A stretch of 63,231 nt of DNA from Bradyrhizobium sp. ARR65 (GTDB lineage: Bacteria; Pseudomonadota; Alphaproteobacteria; Rhizobiales; Xanthobacteraceae): the NCBI RefSeq assembly GCF_000472385.1, contig NZ_AWZU01000003.1, positions 291,557 to 354,787 on the forward strand. Reading direction: 5' to 3'. The position numbers were made by a program, and so were the translations under genes. Positions 1 to 8,441 of this stretch are shown piece after piece (within the stretch, counting starts at the first letter, position 1; each line of letters begins with the position of its first letter). Below the pieces are notes generated by a model, which saw only the letters and a list, made by a program, of their open reading frames with translations, searched no databases and was not told where the DNA came from.

Positions 1-53
1 CGCTCGCACCTCAGGATGACGGTCGGAGATCGGCGTCCGTCTCAAAGACGTGG

Positions 54-76
54 ATGGCCGGGACAAGCCCGGCCAT
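54..76. repeat. Short palindromic repeat upstream of serS
   Basis: A perfect 9-bp inverted repeat (ATGGCCGGG / CCCGGCCAT) with a 5-nt spacer lies just before serS. The first 24 bases of the window (ctcaggatgac and flanks) look like half of another interspersed repeat, related to the one at 37137. Such palindromes are common between genes in Bradyrhizobium. The dyad may form a hairpin in the serS leader; no function is shown. Confidence 0.6.
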
Positions 77-91
77 GACGGGAATTTGGCC

Positions 92-1420
92 ATGCACGAC
101 ATCAAGTGGATTCGCGAAAACCCTGAGAGCTTTGACACCGGCTTGAAACGCCGTGGGCTTGAGCCGCTGTCGGCCTCCTTGCTGTCGATCGATGAGAAAC
201 GCCGCGCAGCAATTCTGGCATCCGAACAGGCGCAGGCGCGGCGCAATGCGGCGTCCAAGGAAATCGGTGACGCCAAGAAAGCGAAGGATGAGGCCCGCGC
301 GGCGGCGCTCATGGATGAGGTCGGAAAGCTCAAGACCACGCTGCCGGAGCTTGAGGCGGCCGCCAAAGCCGCCGACGAAGAATTGCGGGAGGCGCTCGCC
401 GCGATACCGAACCTGCCGCTCGGAGAGGTGCCTGATGGCGTCGACGAGCACGGCAATGTGCAGCGCCACGTCTTCGGCAACAAGCGCAATTATGCGTTCA
501 TACCGAAGGCGCATGACGATCTCGGCGGCGCGCTCGGCTACATGGATTTCGAGACCGCGGCCAAATTGTCGGGCGCGCGTTTCGTGGTCCTGAAGAAGGG
601 CCTGGCACGGCTCGAGCGCGCGATCGGCCAGTTCATGCTCGACCTGCACACCAACGAGCATGACTATACCGAGATCAATCCGCCCTTGCTGGTGCGCAAC
701 GAGGTGATGTTCGGCACCGGGCAGTTGCCGAAATTCGAGGACGATCAGTTCTGGGCGATCAAGGGTGAACTCTTGGCGAGCCCCGATGAGCGGCTGCGCA
801 GCGAACGCCTCGGCCTGATCCCCACCGCCGAAGTCTCGCTCACCAATCTCGTGCGCGAAAGCATCCTCGACGAAAAGCAATTGCCGATGCGGCTCACGGC
901 GCTGACGCCGTGCTTCCGCGCCGAGGCCGGCGCGGCCGGGCGCGACACCCGCGGCATGATCCGCCAGCATCAGTTCACCAAGGTGGAACTGGTCTCGATC
1001 ACCACGCCCGAGACCAGCAAGGACGAACACGAGCGCATGCTCGCCTGCGCCGAAGAGGTGCTGCGCCAGCTCGACCTGCATTACCGGGTGATGACGCTGT
1101 GCACCGGCGACATGGGCTTTTCCTCGCAGAAGACCTACGACATCGAGGTCTGGATGCCGGGGCAGGGCGACGGCGGTGCCTTCCGCGAAATATCGAGCTG
1201 CTCGGTCTGCGGCGATTTCCAGGCGCGCCGCATGGATGCGCGCTATCGCGGCAGCGACGGCAAGCCGCGCTTCGTGCACACGCTGAACGGCTCCGGCACC
1301 GCGGTCGGCCGCGCGCTGATCGCAGTGATGGAAACCTATCAGCAGGAAGATGGCTCGATCGCCATACCCGACGTGCTGCAGCCCTATATGGGCGGTCTCA
1401 AGGTGATCGCGGCGCAATAG
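92..1420 (+). CDS. serS: Serine--tRNA ligase
   Basis: Charges tRNA-Ser (and tRNA-Sec where present) with serine in the cytoplasm. The 442-residue product has the usual SerRS length and order: an N-terminal coiled-coil arm (roughly residues 30-100, rich in Glu/Lys/Ala/Arg) followed by the class II catalytic core with motif 2 ([17 protein letters not shown]) and motif 3 ([17 protein letters not shown]). The ATG at 92 gives [14 protein letters not shown], the normal SerRS N-terminus; an in-frame ATG at 50 would add 14 residues translated from an intergenic palindrome and is rejected. surE follows 99 bp downstream on the same strand, a linkage common in alphaproteobacteria. Confidence 0.97.
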   Translation: MHDIKWIRENPESFDTGLKRRGLEPLSASLLSIDEKRRAAILASEQAQARRNAASKEIGDAKKAKDEARAAALMDEVGKLKTTLPELEAAAKAADEELREALAAIPNLPLGEVPDGVDEHGNVQRHVFGNKRNYAFIPKAHDDLGGALGYMDFETAAKLSGARFVVLKKGLARLERAIGQFMLDLHTNEHDYTEINPPLLVRNEVMFGTGQLPKFEDDQFWAIKGELLASPDERLRSERLGLIPTAEVSLTNLVRESILDEKQLPMRLTALTPCFRAEAGAAGRDTRGMIRQHQFTKVELVSITTPETSKDEHERMLACAEEVLRQLDLHYRVMTLCTGDMGFSSQKTYDIEVWMPGQGDGGAFREISSCSVCGDFQARRMDARYRGSDGKPRFVHTLNGSGTAVGRALIAVMETYQQEDGSIAIPDVLQPYMGGLKVIAAQ

Positions 1421-1519
1421 TTGCTGTGCGCCGCAGCTTGGAAGAGTTTGCCTCATTGGTATCCAGCGGATAAGACAAGACAAGATTTGATAATTGATCG
1501 AATAAGGACTTTTGGCTGA

Positions 1520-2287
1520 ATGCGAATTCTCTGCACGAACGACGACGGCATTCACGCCCAGGGACTGAAAGTCGTCGAGCAGATCGCCCGCGCATTGTCC
1601 GATGACGTGTGGGTGGTCGCACCTGAACTCGACCAGTCCGGCGTGTCGCATTCACTGTCATTGAACGATCCCTTGCGGCTGCGCGAGGTGACGGAACGCC
1701 ACTTTGCCGTGCGTGGCACGCCGACCGACTGCGTCATCATGGGCGCGCGGCACATTCTGTTGCCGAAACTGCCTGACGTCGTGCTGTCCGGCGTCAACAA
1801 GGGGCGCAACGTCGCGGAGGACGTGGTTTATTCCGGCACCATCGCAGGCGCCCTGGAGGGCACCATCCTGGGCCTGCCGTCATTCGCGCTGTCGCAGGAA
1901 TTTTCAGCCGACACGCGCGAGAGACCGTTGTGGGACACCGCGCTGAAATTCGCGCCCGATATCATCCGCAAGGTGATCGCGGCCGGCGTGCCGAAGAATA
2001 CCGTGATCAATATCAACTTTCCCGCCTGCGCGCCGGAAGACGTCGCGGGCATACAGGTCACGCGCCAGGGCAAGCGCAATCTCGGCTTCCTGAAAGTCGA
2101 TCAGCGCCGCGACGGCCGAGGCAATCCCTACTTCTGGATCGGTTTTGAGCGCACGGCGATGATGGACGCGCCGGAGGAGGGCACTGATCTTGCCGCACTC
2201 GCCGCGCGTTACGTCTCAGTGACCCCGCTGCGGCTGAACCGGACGGACGAAGCGTTCTCTGCAGAGCTGGCCGAGATGTTGCGCTGA
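1520..2287 (+). CDS. surE: 5'/3'-nucleotidase SurE
   Basis: Metal-dependent survival-protein nucleotidase that dephosphorylates nucleoside monophosphates. The 255-residue product begins with the family signature MRILCTNDDGIHAQG, where the adjacent Asp pair binds the metal, and also shows SGVNKGRNVAEDVVYSGT, a second conserved phosphate/metal-binding stretch. Length is typical. It lies between serS and an interspersed inverted repeat; pcm, its frequent partner, is found about 4 kb downstream, so the usual surE-pcm pair has been split here by the HxlR, hydrolase, exporter and response-regulator genes. Confidence 0.96.
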   Translation: MRILCTNDDGIHAQGLKVVEQIARALSDDVWVVAPELDQSGVSHSLSLNDPLRLREVTERHFAVRGTPTDCVIMGARHILLPKLPDVVLSGVNKGRNVAEDVVYSGTIAGALEGTILGLPSFALSQEFSADTRERPLWDTALKFAPDIIRKVIAAGVPKNTVININFPACAPEDVAGIQVTRQGKRNLGFLKVDQRRDGRGNPYFWIGFERTAMMDAPEEGTDLAALAARYVSVTPLRLNRTDEAFSAELAEMLR

Positions 2288-2300
2288 CGCTCCCTCCAGT

Positions 2301-2386
2301 GTCATTGCGAGCGCAAGCGAAGCAATCCAGACTTTCTGCGCGGATGCAGTCCGGATTGCCTCGTCGCTTTCGCTCCTCGCAATGAC
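2301..2386. repeat. Long imperfect inverted repeat (GTCATTGCGAG family)
   Basis: Begins GTCATTGCGAG and ends with its complement CTCGCAATGAC. The two arms of about 35 nt also share the AGCGA...GCAATCC block, separated by a short GC-rich centre. This is an interspersed intergenic repeat type seen across Bradyrhizobium and Rhodopseudomonas. It sits between surE (plus) and the HxlR gene (minus), which converge, so it could act as a bidirectional terminator hairpin. Confidence 0.75.
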
Positions 2387-2447
2387 GGGAGTGGTTGAAG
2401 GCGCTCGTTCCTTTCCGTGACTCGATCGGTGGATGCTCCAAAGACCA

Positions 2448-2918
2448 TCAGCACCGGCTTTGTTTAGCCGAACGCTGCGGCATACGTACGAAGGTGTCTT
2501 CCGGGCTGAGGATGCGCCCGTCCTGGGCGCGCAGTTCAAGCTTTCGCACGGGGAGGGATGTCTTCTTGTCCAAGAGCAGGACGTGCGTCTCGTCGGGCTC
2601 AAAGAAGAAGTCTTCACCCCATTGCCGGAGCGCGACAAGAACGGGAAATAAGCCGCGGCCCTTTGCGGTCAGCACATATTCCTGGTGAGGGCTTCCGTCG
2701 GCGGCAGGTACGGTATCCATGATCCCGTGCGCGACCAGATTGCGCAGACGGGCTGAAAGGATGTTCTTCGCAAGTCCCAGGTTCTTCTGAAACTCCCCGA
2801 AGCGGCGCAGGCCGTCGAACGCGTCGCGCACAATCAGAAGCGACCACCAGTCGCCGATCGCATCGAGCGGCCGCGCCACGCCGCAAAGCGAATCCTTGTG
2901 GCTTATTCTCTTCGCCAT
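2448..2918 (-). CDS. HxlR-family (DUF24) transcriptional regulator
   Basis: A 156-residue winged-helix repressor/activator of the HxlR family. Visible family signatures are the N-terminal Cys (SLCGVARPLDAIGDWWS), the recognition-helix region FGEFQKNLGLAKNILSARL and the C-terminal wing QEYVLTAKGRGLFPVLVALRQWG. The single Cys near residue 12 is where redox- or electrophile-sensing HxlR members sense, but sensing here is inference. The ATG at 2918 is preferred over an ATG 10 codons upstream because it fits the family N-terminus. It is divergent from the hydrolase at 3071, and the region between them carries two inverted operator-like copies (2988-3043), with a third before the exporter at 4090. 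It probably controls all three genes. Confidence 0.88.
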   Translation of the reverse strand: MAKRISHKDSLCGVARPLDAIGDWWSLLIVRDAFDGLRRFGEFQKNLGLAKNILSARLRNLVAHGIMDTVPAADGSPHQEYVLTAKGRGLFPVLVALRQWGEDFFFEPDETHVLLLDKKTSLPVRKLELRAQDGRILSPEDTFVRMPQRSAKQSRC

Positions 2919-2987
2919 TGCGGTCAGCCTTCCATCCTCGCCCTGCACAACGCCGGCGGACCCGGGTTACTTGCCCGCGGATATAAT

Positions 2988-3043
2988 GGTTGCAATCTAA
3001 AACCTCAAGCGGTATAGCGAATGAGTGGTTTTAGTTTGAAACC
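2988..3043. promoter_or_regulatory. Paired HxlR operator-like sites around the hydrolase promoter
   Basis: Two 17-bp near-palindromes, GGTTGCAATCTAAAACC (2988-3004) and GGTTTTAGTTTGAAACC (3027-3043), match at 15 of 17 positions when one is reverse-complemented; their centres are 39 bp apart. Between and over them is a good sigma-70-like promoter for the plus-strand hydrolase: TTGCAA (2990-2995), 17-bp spacer, TATAGC (3013-3018). Site 1 therefore covers the -35 and site 2 the start of transcription, as expected for repression. Assignment to the adjacent HxlR regulator is inferred from position and from the third copy at 4057. Confidence 0.65.
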
Positions 3044-3070
3044 AACTTTGTCAATTATGAGGACCCCCAA

Positions 3071-3991
3071 ATGATCCGATCCGATGCCACCTTCGACGGC
3101 ACCTTTGCCTTCGCGCCGCATTTCAGCGGCGCTCCCGGCTTCCAGATGCACTATGTCGACGAAGGTCCGCGCGGCGGCGAGGTGGTCCTTTGCCTGCATG
3201 GCGAGCCGACCTGGGGCTATCTGTTTCGCCACCTCGTTCCGGTTCTCGGCAGGACTCACCGGGTGGTCGTGCCCGATCACATGGGCTTTGGGAAGAGCGA
3301 GACTCCGCAGCACCGCAGTTATTGGCTGCAGGATCACATCGACAATCTCGAGCGGTTCGTCGTCGCGCTCGACCTGCGCGACATCACCCTTGTCATGCAC
3401 GATTTCGGCGGTCCCGTGGGGATGGCATTGGCCGCGCGGCATCCGGACCGCATTCGTCGCGTGATCTCGGCCAACGGACCGACGCCGTTCGGCCAGGCCG
3501 ATCTCGTTGACCGCGTGACCGCGAATGCGCGTATCGCTCCCTGGTTTCAATGGATCGCCAAAGCCGAGGCAGATGGCACTCTGGAGCCGGTGCTGGGGCA
3601 ACTCGGCTTCAACATCCTGAGTACGCTCAAGCTCAACGGCTTCGAGAACAATGCGATCATCACCGATACTTGGCTCGCCGCCTATGGCGCGCCATTCGCG
3701 AATCCCGCCGACTGCCTTGGCGCGATCGGTTGGGCGAAGGGTTTTGCGATCGGTGCCCATAGATTCGAAACGCCTGACGCTGCCGCGGAGCGCGCGATCC
3801 GTGGGAAGCCCGCGCTCGCGATCTGGGGCGAAGCCGACCGCACGCTCCGGGCTGAATATTTCCTGCCGCTTTTCAGCGCGCTCTTTCCCGACGCGCCGAT
3901 CAAGCGTCTCGCCGGCGTCGGGCATTACTGCCTGGAGGATGCTCCGGACGACGTCACAACGCTGATCTCGGCATTCGTTCAAGAGACCTGA
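3071..3991 (+). CDS. Alpha/beta hydrolase, haloalkane dehalogenase-like
   Basis: A 306-residue alpha/beta-hydrolase of the haloalkane dehalogenase branch. Key motifs are the oxyanion-region HGEPTWGYLFR, the nucleophile elbow VMHDFGGPVG with Asp as nucleophile (the dehalogenase pattern rather than the Ser of esterases), an acid region (WGEADRTL) and the catalytic His in GVGHYCLEDAP. Members displace halide or hydrolyse esters and epoxides; the substrate cannot be read from the sequence. It is divergent from the HxlR regulator, and an MFS exporter with the same operator motif follows 98 bp downstream. The set resembles a detoxification unit induced by its substrate. Confidence 0.85.
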   Translation: MIRSDATFDGTFAFAPHFSGAPGFQMHYVDEGPRGGEVVLCLHGEPTWGYLFRHLVPVLGRTHRVVVPDHMGFGKSETPQHRSYWLQDHIDNLERFVVALDLRDITLVMHDFGGPVGMALAARHPDRIRRVISANGPTPFGQADLVDRVTANARIAPWFQWIAKAEADGTLEPVLGQLGFNILSTLKLNGFENNAIITDTWLAAYGAPFANPADCLGAIGWAKGFAIGAHRFETPDAAAERAIRGKPALAIWGEADRTLRAEYFLPLFSALFPDAPIKRLAGVGHYCLEDAPDDVTTLISAFVQET

Positions 3992-4056
3992 TGGCACTCC
4001 ACGCAAACTAAGAGCGCGCGAAGGATCAACGAGGCGGGCATCTTTCCGCCCCGATA

Positions 4057-4073
4057 GGTTGCAAATTGAAACT
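4057..4073 (+). promoter_or_regulatory. Third HxlR operator-like site, before the MFS exporter
   Basis: GGTTGCAAATTGAAACT matches site 1 at 2988 in 13 of 17 positions, including the complete GGTTGCAA half. It ends 16 bp before the chosen ATG of the exporter, so a bound repressor would overlap the ribosome-binding and transcription-start region. The conserved half-site and the local arrangement argue for a shared regulator. Confidence 0.55.
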
Positions 4074-4089
4074 ATGAAGGAATGTGTCA

Positions 4090-5349
4090 ATGCAGATCGA
4101 AGGTGGAGCCGGCGCGGCTGTCGGCAAAGCGGTGAAGGACGTTGGCGGCGCAACGTCGGCCACGATCGAGACCGGCGCATTGTCGCGCGGGGTGGCACTT
4201 CTGTTTGCCGTTGCCTGCGGTCTCGCTGTCGCCAACGTCTATTACGCCCAGCCGTTGCTCGACACGATGGCCGACGAATTCGGGATGAGCCGCGCAACGG
4301 TCGGGCTCGTCATCAGCGTCACCCAGGTCGGCTATGGTCTCGGGCTTCTCCTGTTGGTGCCGCTCGGCGACCTGCTGAACCGGCGACGCCTGATCGTCGG
4401 CCAGTCCCTCCTCTCGGTGTTGGCGCTTCTCATTGTCGCCGTGGCGCCGACAAGTGCGCTTCTCCTCGCCGGAATGGTGGCGGTCGGCCTGCTCGCTGTC
4501 GTCACCCAGACCCTCGTGGCCTATGCGGCGACCCTGGCGCATCCTTGCCAGCGCGGCAGCGCAGTGGGCACCGTCACCAGCGGCATCATCATCGGGATTC
4601 TCCTTGCCCGAACCATCTCCGGCACCTTGTCGGACCTGTTCGGCTGGCGATCGGTCTACCTTGCCTCGGCTGGCGCAACGTTGGCGGTGGCGACCGTCCT
4701 GGCAAGGTTGCTGCCGCGGCAGGACGTGCACGGCGCCTCCATGTCCTACCCGGAGCTGATCGGATCAGTGTTCACGCTGTTCGTCGAGGAACCAGTGTTG
4801 CGCATTCGCGCCGTGCTCGCCTTGCTGATCTTTGCGACCATGACCGTTCTGTGGACCCCCATGGTGCTGCCGCTGAGTGCGCCGCCGTTCTCGCTGTCCC
4901 ACACGCAGGTCGGCCTGTTCGGTCTCGCCGGCGCGATGGGCGCCGTTGGTGCGACCAGCGCCGGCCGTCTTGCAGATCGGGGCAAGGCGCAATGGGCAAC
5001 GGGCCTGGCACTATCGATCATGCTGGTCTCATGGCTGCCGGCTGCGCTCCTGTATCATTCGCTGTGGGGCCTGATCGTCTGCGTCATTGCCATGGACTTC
5101 GCCCTGCAATCGGTGCATGTCGCCAATCAGAGCCTGATCCTGCGCACGCGGCCCGAGGCGCGCAGCCGGCTCACCGCCGGCTACATGATCTTCTACTCGA
5201 TCGGCAGCGCCACCGGTTCGGTTGTCTCGACGCTCGTCTTTGCGCAGGCCGGCTGGATCGGCGTGTGCGCGCTAGGCGGTGCGATCAGCGCCATCGCCTT
5301 GCTGTTCTGGTTCTTCACGCGCCATCTGACACCGGAGCTGGCGCGTTGA
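4090..5349 (+). CDS. MFS transporter (DHA1-type efflux pump)
   Basis: A 419-residue major facilitator with about 12 predicted membrane helices. The loop after helix 2 reads PLGDLLNRRRLI, the MFS motif A position (G-x-L-x-D-R/N-x-x-G/R-R-R), and a matching segment AGRLADRGKA follows helix 8. ATG at 4090 is chosen because GAAGGA (4076-4081) lies 8 nt before it; the GTG at 4084 would be only 2 nt from that site. The nearest relatives I recognise are sugar/drug efflux carriers. Shared operator motif and position behind the dehalogenase-like gene suggest it exports the same toxic compound or its product. Substrate unknown. Confidence 0.88.
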   Translation: MQIEGGAGAAVGKAVKDVGGATSATIETGALSRGVALLFAVACGLAVANVYYAQPLLDTMADEFGMSRATVGLVISVTQVGYGLGLLLLVPLGDLLNRRRLIVGQSLLSVLALLIVAVAPTSALLLAGMVAVGLLAVVTQTLVAYAATLAHPCQRGSAVGTVTSGIIIGILLARTISGTLSDLFGWRSVYLASAGATLAVATVLARLLPRQDVHGASMSYPELIGSVFTLFVEEPVLRIRAVLALLIFATMTVLWTPMVLPLSAPPFSLSHTQVGLFGLAGAMGAVGATSAGRLADRGKAQWATGLALSIMLVSWLPAALLYHSLWGLIVCVIAMDFALQSVHVANQSLILRTRPEARSRLTAGYMIFYSIGSATGSVVSTLVFAQAGWIGVCALGGAISAIALLFWFFTRHLTPELAR

Positions 5350-5525
5350 CTGGATTTGCTCACGAGCGGCGTCACTGTCACGACTTCGCGTGAGCAAGCG
5401 TTCGCTTCGAAGCTGATTCCAGCTCAGAGATTCGAGGCTCGGGAGTTAATGGTCTTGCAGAGGCGATGGAAATACGTTCGCAGAAAACCCCAATCCCATC
5501 GATTGGGATCGCGGCGCGTGACCCA

Positions 5526-5640
5526 TCATTCCGACGCTGCAACCACCAATTCCTGAGCCTTCGTTCCCCAGTCCGCCATTGCCACCATCAAAGGGCGAAG
5601 CGTCTGTCCCAGGTCTGTCAGGCGGCCTCGATCACGCCGG
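5526..5640 (-). pseudogene. HxlR-family C-terminal remnant
   Basis: Reading the minus strand from about 5640 to a TGA at 5526-5528 gives a segment containing RLTDLGQTLRPLMVAMADWG, which matches the C-terminal wing of HxlR regulators (compare VLTAKGRGLFPVLVALRQWG in the intact gene at 2448). No start codon or N-terminal half is present: upstream in this direction lies the out-of-frame end of the response-regulator gene. It looks like the tail of a second HxlR gene truncated by deletion. The rest of 5350-5525 shows no gene. Confidence 0.6.
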
Positions 5641-6009
5641 CGCGTTGCGTAGGGCGGTGTCGATCACCCTGCCGAGCGTCTCCAGTTGAAACGGCTTCTG
5701 CAGCGCAGGACGGTCGCGATATTCTTCGGGCAGGCCGGAGGAGCCGTAGCCGGTGGCGAAGATGAAGGGGCGGTTGCGGGCCTTGACCAGATCGGCGACG
5801 GGGGAGATCACCTTACCGTTCACGTTTACGTCAAGGATGGCGAGGTCGTAGTAGGTCGATTGCGCCAGCCGGATCGCCTCGTTGATTTCGCCGGCCTCGG
5901 CCGCAACCGTGTAGCCGAGCTCTTCAAGCATGTCGGCAACCATCATCCTGATCATGACCTCGTCTTCGACGAGGAACACAGAGCCGCGCGGCGGCCGCGT
6001 CGCAGTCAT
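5632..6009 (-). CDS. Single-domain response regulator (receiver only)
   Basis: A 125-residue CheY-like receiver with no output domain. Residues that define the fold are visible: the acidic pair in VFLVEDEVMIR, the phospho-acceptor Asp in DLAILDVNVNG, a Thr in FATGYG and the Lys in LQKPFQ. Such stand-alone receivers work in phosphorelays or stress pathways, often next to histidine kinases; no kinase gene is adjacent. ATG at 6009 is preferred over the start 14 codons upstream because AAGGA (6018-6022 on the minus strand) is 8 nt before it. It is divergent from pcm, with 280 bp between them that hold no recognisable gene. Confidence 0.9.
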   Translation of the reverse strand: MTATRPPRGSVFLVEDEVMIRMMVADMLEELGYTVAAEAGEINEAIRLAQSTYYDLAILDVNVNGKVISPVADLVKARNRPFIFATGYGSSGLPEEYRDRPALQKPFQLETLGRVIDTALRNAPA

Positions 6010-6289
6010 GATGTCAGTCCTTGCCCATTCCCCTGATCGGAAGGTTGGCAAATCTTTGCCAGGGACGCAACGCCAACATTGCCTGAAAACCCGCCCATCG
6101 CCCGTGGCATCGTCGGCCGAACGAGCGCATTGATCGCTAACGCATTAAACGTCAAGTTAGCACGGCGGGTTCCTAGGACGGAACACTGATTCGGGGCCAT
6201 GGGATTGCGTGTATCCGCCCATCTCACGTCAACCTTGTCCGGCCGATCTCGTTAGATTTCACGAGAGGTTGCGCAAGAGCGAGAGCCAA

Positions 6290-6937
6290 ATGTCGGCGAC
6301 CACTCCTCCGGAAAAGATGATGTTCCAGTTGACGCTGCGGCGACGCGGCATCAGCGATCAGGCGGTGTTGCGCGCCATGGAGGAAGTGCCGCGGGAGTCG
6401 TTTGTCGAGCAGACCGATCGTGCCGATGCCTATTGCGATACTGCGCTCGGCATTGCCTGCGGACAGACCATCAGCCAACCCTTCGTGGTCGCCTACATGA
6501 CCGAGCAGCTCAAGCTGCAAAAGCGCCACCGGGTGCTCGAGATCGGTACAGGCTCGGGCTACCAGGCCGCGGTCCTGTCGCGCCTCGCCGGCCATGTGGT
6601 GACCATGGAGCGCTTCCGGACGCTCGCGGACGGCGCGCGCCGACGGCTGGAGGATCTCGGTTACCACAACATCGAGGTCATGCTGGGCGACGGTTTTGCC
6701 GTGCCCGAGCAACTCGGTCCGTTTGACCGTATCATCGTCACGGCGGCCATGGCGCAGATCCCGGACGAACTGATGCAGCGGCTCGAGCCCGAGGGCATCC
6801 TGATCGCGCCGGTGGGGCCGCCGCACGGCGTCCAGACGCTGGTTCGCATCGTCAGGACCGAGACCGGCTTCGACCGCAAGGAGCTGGTCGATGTGCGCTT
6901 CGTGCCGGCGCTTCCGGGCGTCGCCAAAGAACTCTGA
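6290..6937 (+). CDS. pcm: Protein-L-isoaspartate O-methyltransferase
   Basis: Repairs isomerised Asp/Asn residues by SAM-dependent methylation of L-isoaspartyl groups in damaged proteins. The 215-residue product contains the SAM-binding motif [14 protein letters not shown] and the family segment [19 protein letters not shown] that positions the substrate, then LGDGF and [10 protein letters not shown]. The ATG at 6290 gives [20 protein letters not shown], a normal N-terminus; 27 more upstream residues in frame look non-coding. pcm usually follows surE directly; here it is separated by four genes. Confidence 0.95.
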   Translation: MSATTPPEKMMFQLTLRRRGISDQAVLRAMEEVPRESFVEQTDRADAYCDTALGIACGQTISQPFVVAYMTEQLKLQKRHRVLEIGTGSGYQAAVLSRLAGHVVTMERFRTLADGARRRLEDLGYHNIEVMLGDGFAVPEQLGPFDRIIVTAAMAQIPDELMQRLEPEGILIAPVGPPHGVQTLVRIVRTETGFDRKELVDVRFVPALPGVAKEL

Positions 6938-7058
6938 AGCGGCAGCTCAGAGTGCCGGATCGGCTGGCCCGCCAAGATCTTACTCGCAGGGTTAAGCGCT
7001 TGTTTACTGGGAATGTGTTTACTCAAATCGGTATTTTGTTGCGTACGAGTGAGTAACC

Positions 7059-8429
7059 ATGTCCCGTGTTGCCGAGTTGCTTTGCGCACGCCGCGTACCG
7101 CATGCTGCGGCGTTGACGCTGATCTCGTTCGCTTTTGCCGGCTGCAGCGCCGACATGTCGACGCGATTGTCCCAGGGCGGTTTTTCCAATCCCTTTGCCT
7201 CGCAGCAGGAAGCCACCGGCTCGGTCGCCGCCGCGCCCGCGCCGCAGGTCGAACGGCACGAGTTGCCGCAATATGCCCGGCCGCAATCCTCTTATGGGTC
7301 ATCCGCCGGCGCTCCGCCGGTAGTTGCCGCGCCGCAGTCCTATCCGACCGCGAGCGCCGGCGTGTCCGGTGGGGGACGGGGCGTGGCGTCCTATACGCCG
7401 CCGCCCCAGCCCAGGCTCGAGGCGACCGGTACCGTGCCGCCGCGTTCTGTCGCCGCTAGTCGTCCGCCGACCCATATCAAGGTGATCGTCGGCACCAGCG
7501 ACACGCTGGAGGTGCTGGCGCATCGTTATCACGTGACACCGGCGGCGATCCTGGCCGCCAATGGCTACAAGGGGCCGCGGACGCTGTCGCCCGGACAGTC
7601 GCTTATCATTCCGCAGCCGACTGAGACTGCCGCAGCGATTCCGGCCGCTGCGCCCGCCCTTGCGCCTGTGGCGCCGGCGGCCAAACCGGCGGCTGTGGCT
7701 GCCGCGCCCGGCATTCATGTGGTCAACTCCGGCGACACCCTGCACAGCATCGCCCGCCGGTACCACGTCTCGGTGGTGGAACTTGCCCGGGCCAATCATC
7801 TCGACACTGGCGCCAAGCTCAAGCTCGGCACCCGGCTGACCGTCCCGGCTAAGGCGATCGCCGCGGCGCCGGCAATCGCCGCTCCGGTTGCGGCTGGAGC
7901 GCCGCAGCAGATTGCCGCTGCGCCTGTGGCCGCGCCCAAGCTCGCGGCAGCGGTTCCGCAGCAGACCGCGCGGCTTGCCCAGGCGAGCCCGGCCGCCGAG
8001 GACGGCGCGCCTGAGAGCCCGGTCAAGGCCAGCGAGGCCACCGGTGCGCTGCCGACGTTCCGCTGGCCGGTGCGCGGCAAGGTGATCGCGAGCTACGGCG
8101 CCAAGACCAACGGCAAGTCCAATGACGGCATCAACCTCGCAGTGCCCGAGGGTACGCCGGTCAAGGCCGCGGAGGACGGCGTCGTCGCTTACGCGGGAAA
8201 TGAATTGAAGGGGTATGGCAATCTGGTCCTGGTGCGGCATGCCAACGGCTATGTCACCGCATATGCCCATGCGAGTGAGGTGTTGGTCAAACGCGGGGAT
8301 ACGATCAAGCGTGGCCAGGTGATTGCCAAATCCGGCCAGTCGGGTGAAGTGGCCTCGCCGCAGCTCCACTTCGAGATCCGCAAGGGATCGACGCCGGTCG
8401 ATCCCTTGCAGTTCCTGAACGGGGCGTGA
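7059..8429 (+). CDS. LysM/M23 lipoprotein, NlpD-like amidase activator
   Basis: A 456-residue envelope lipoprotein. The signal peptide ends in the lipobox AFAGC (Cys29), followed by a low-complexity linker, two LysM peptidoglycan-binding domains (about 139-186 and 219-264), an Ala/Pro-rich linker and a C-terminal M23 fold (about 335-453). The metal ligands are degenerate: the HxGxD motif is N355-D-G-I-N359 and the HxH motif is Q435-L-H437. The domain is therefore unlikely to cut peptidoglycan itself and, as with NlpD and EnvC, more likely activates cell-separation amidases. pcm-nlpD adjacency is common in proteobacteria. Start supported by the signal peptide. Confidence 0.9.
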   Translation: MSRVAELLCARRVPHAAALTLISFAFAGCSADMSTRLSQGGFSNPFASQQEATGSVAAAPAPQVERHELPQYARPQSSYGSSAGAPPVVAAPQSYPTASAGVSGGGRGVASYTPPPQPRLEATGTVPPRSVAASRPPTHIKVIVGTSDTLEVLAHRYHVTPAAILAANGYKGPRTLSPGQSLIIPQPTETAAAIPAAAPALAPVAPAAKPAAVAAAPGIHVVNSGDTLHSIARRYHVSVVELARANHLDTGAKLKLGTRLTVPAKAIAAAPAIAAPVAAGAPQQIAAAPVAAPKLAAAVPQQTARLAQASPAAEDGAPESPVKASEATGALPTFRWPVRGKVIASYGAKTNGKSNDGINLAVPEGTPVKAAEDGVVAYAGNELKGYGNLVLVRHANGYVTAYAHASEVLVKRGDTIKRGQVIAKSGQSGEVASPQLHFEIRKGSTPVDPLQFLNGA

Positions 8430-8441
8430 GGCGCTGGCGCC

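Noticed and set aside
4084..4092. GTG at 4084 as start of the MFS transporter
   Set aside because: Only 2 nt from the GAAGGA site; the ATG at 4090 is correctly spaced.
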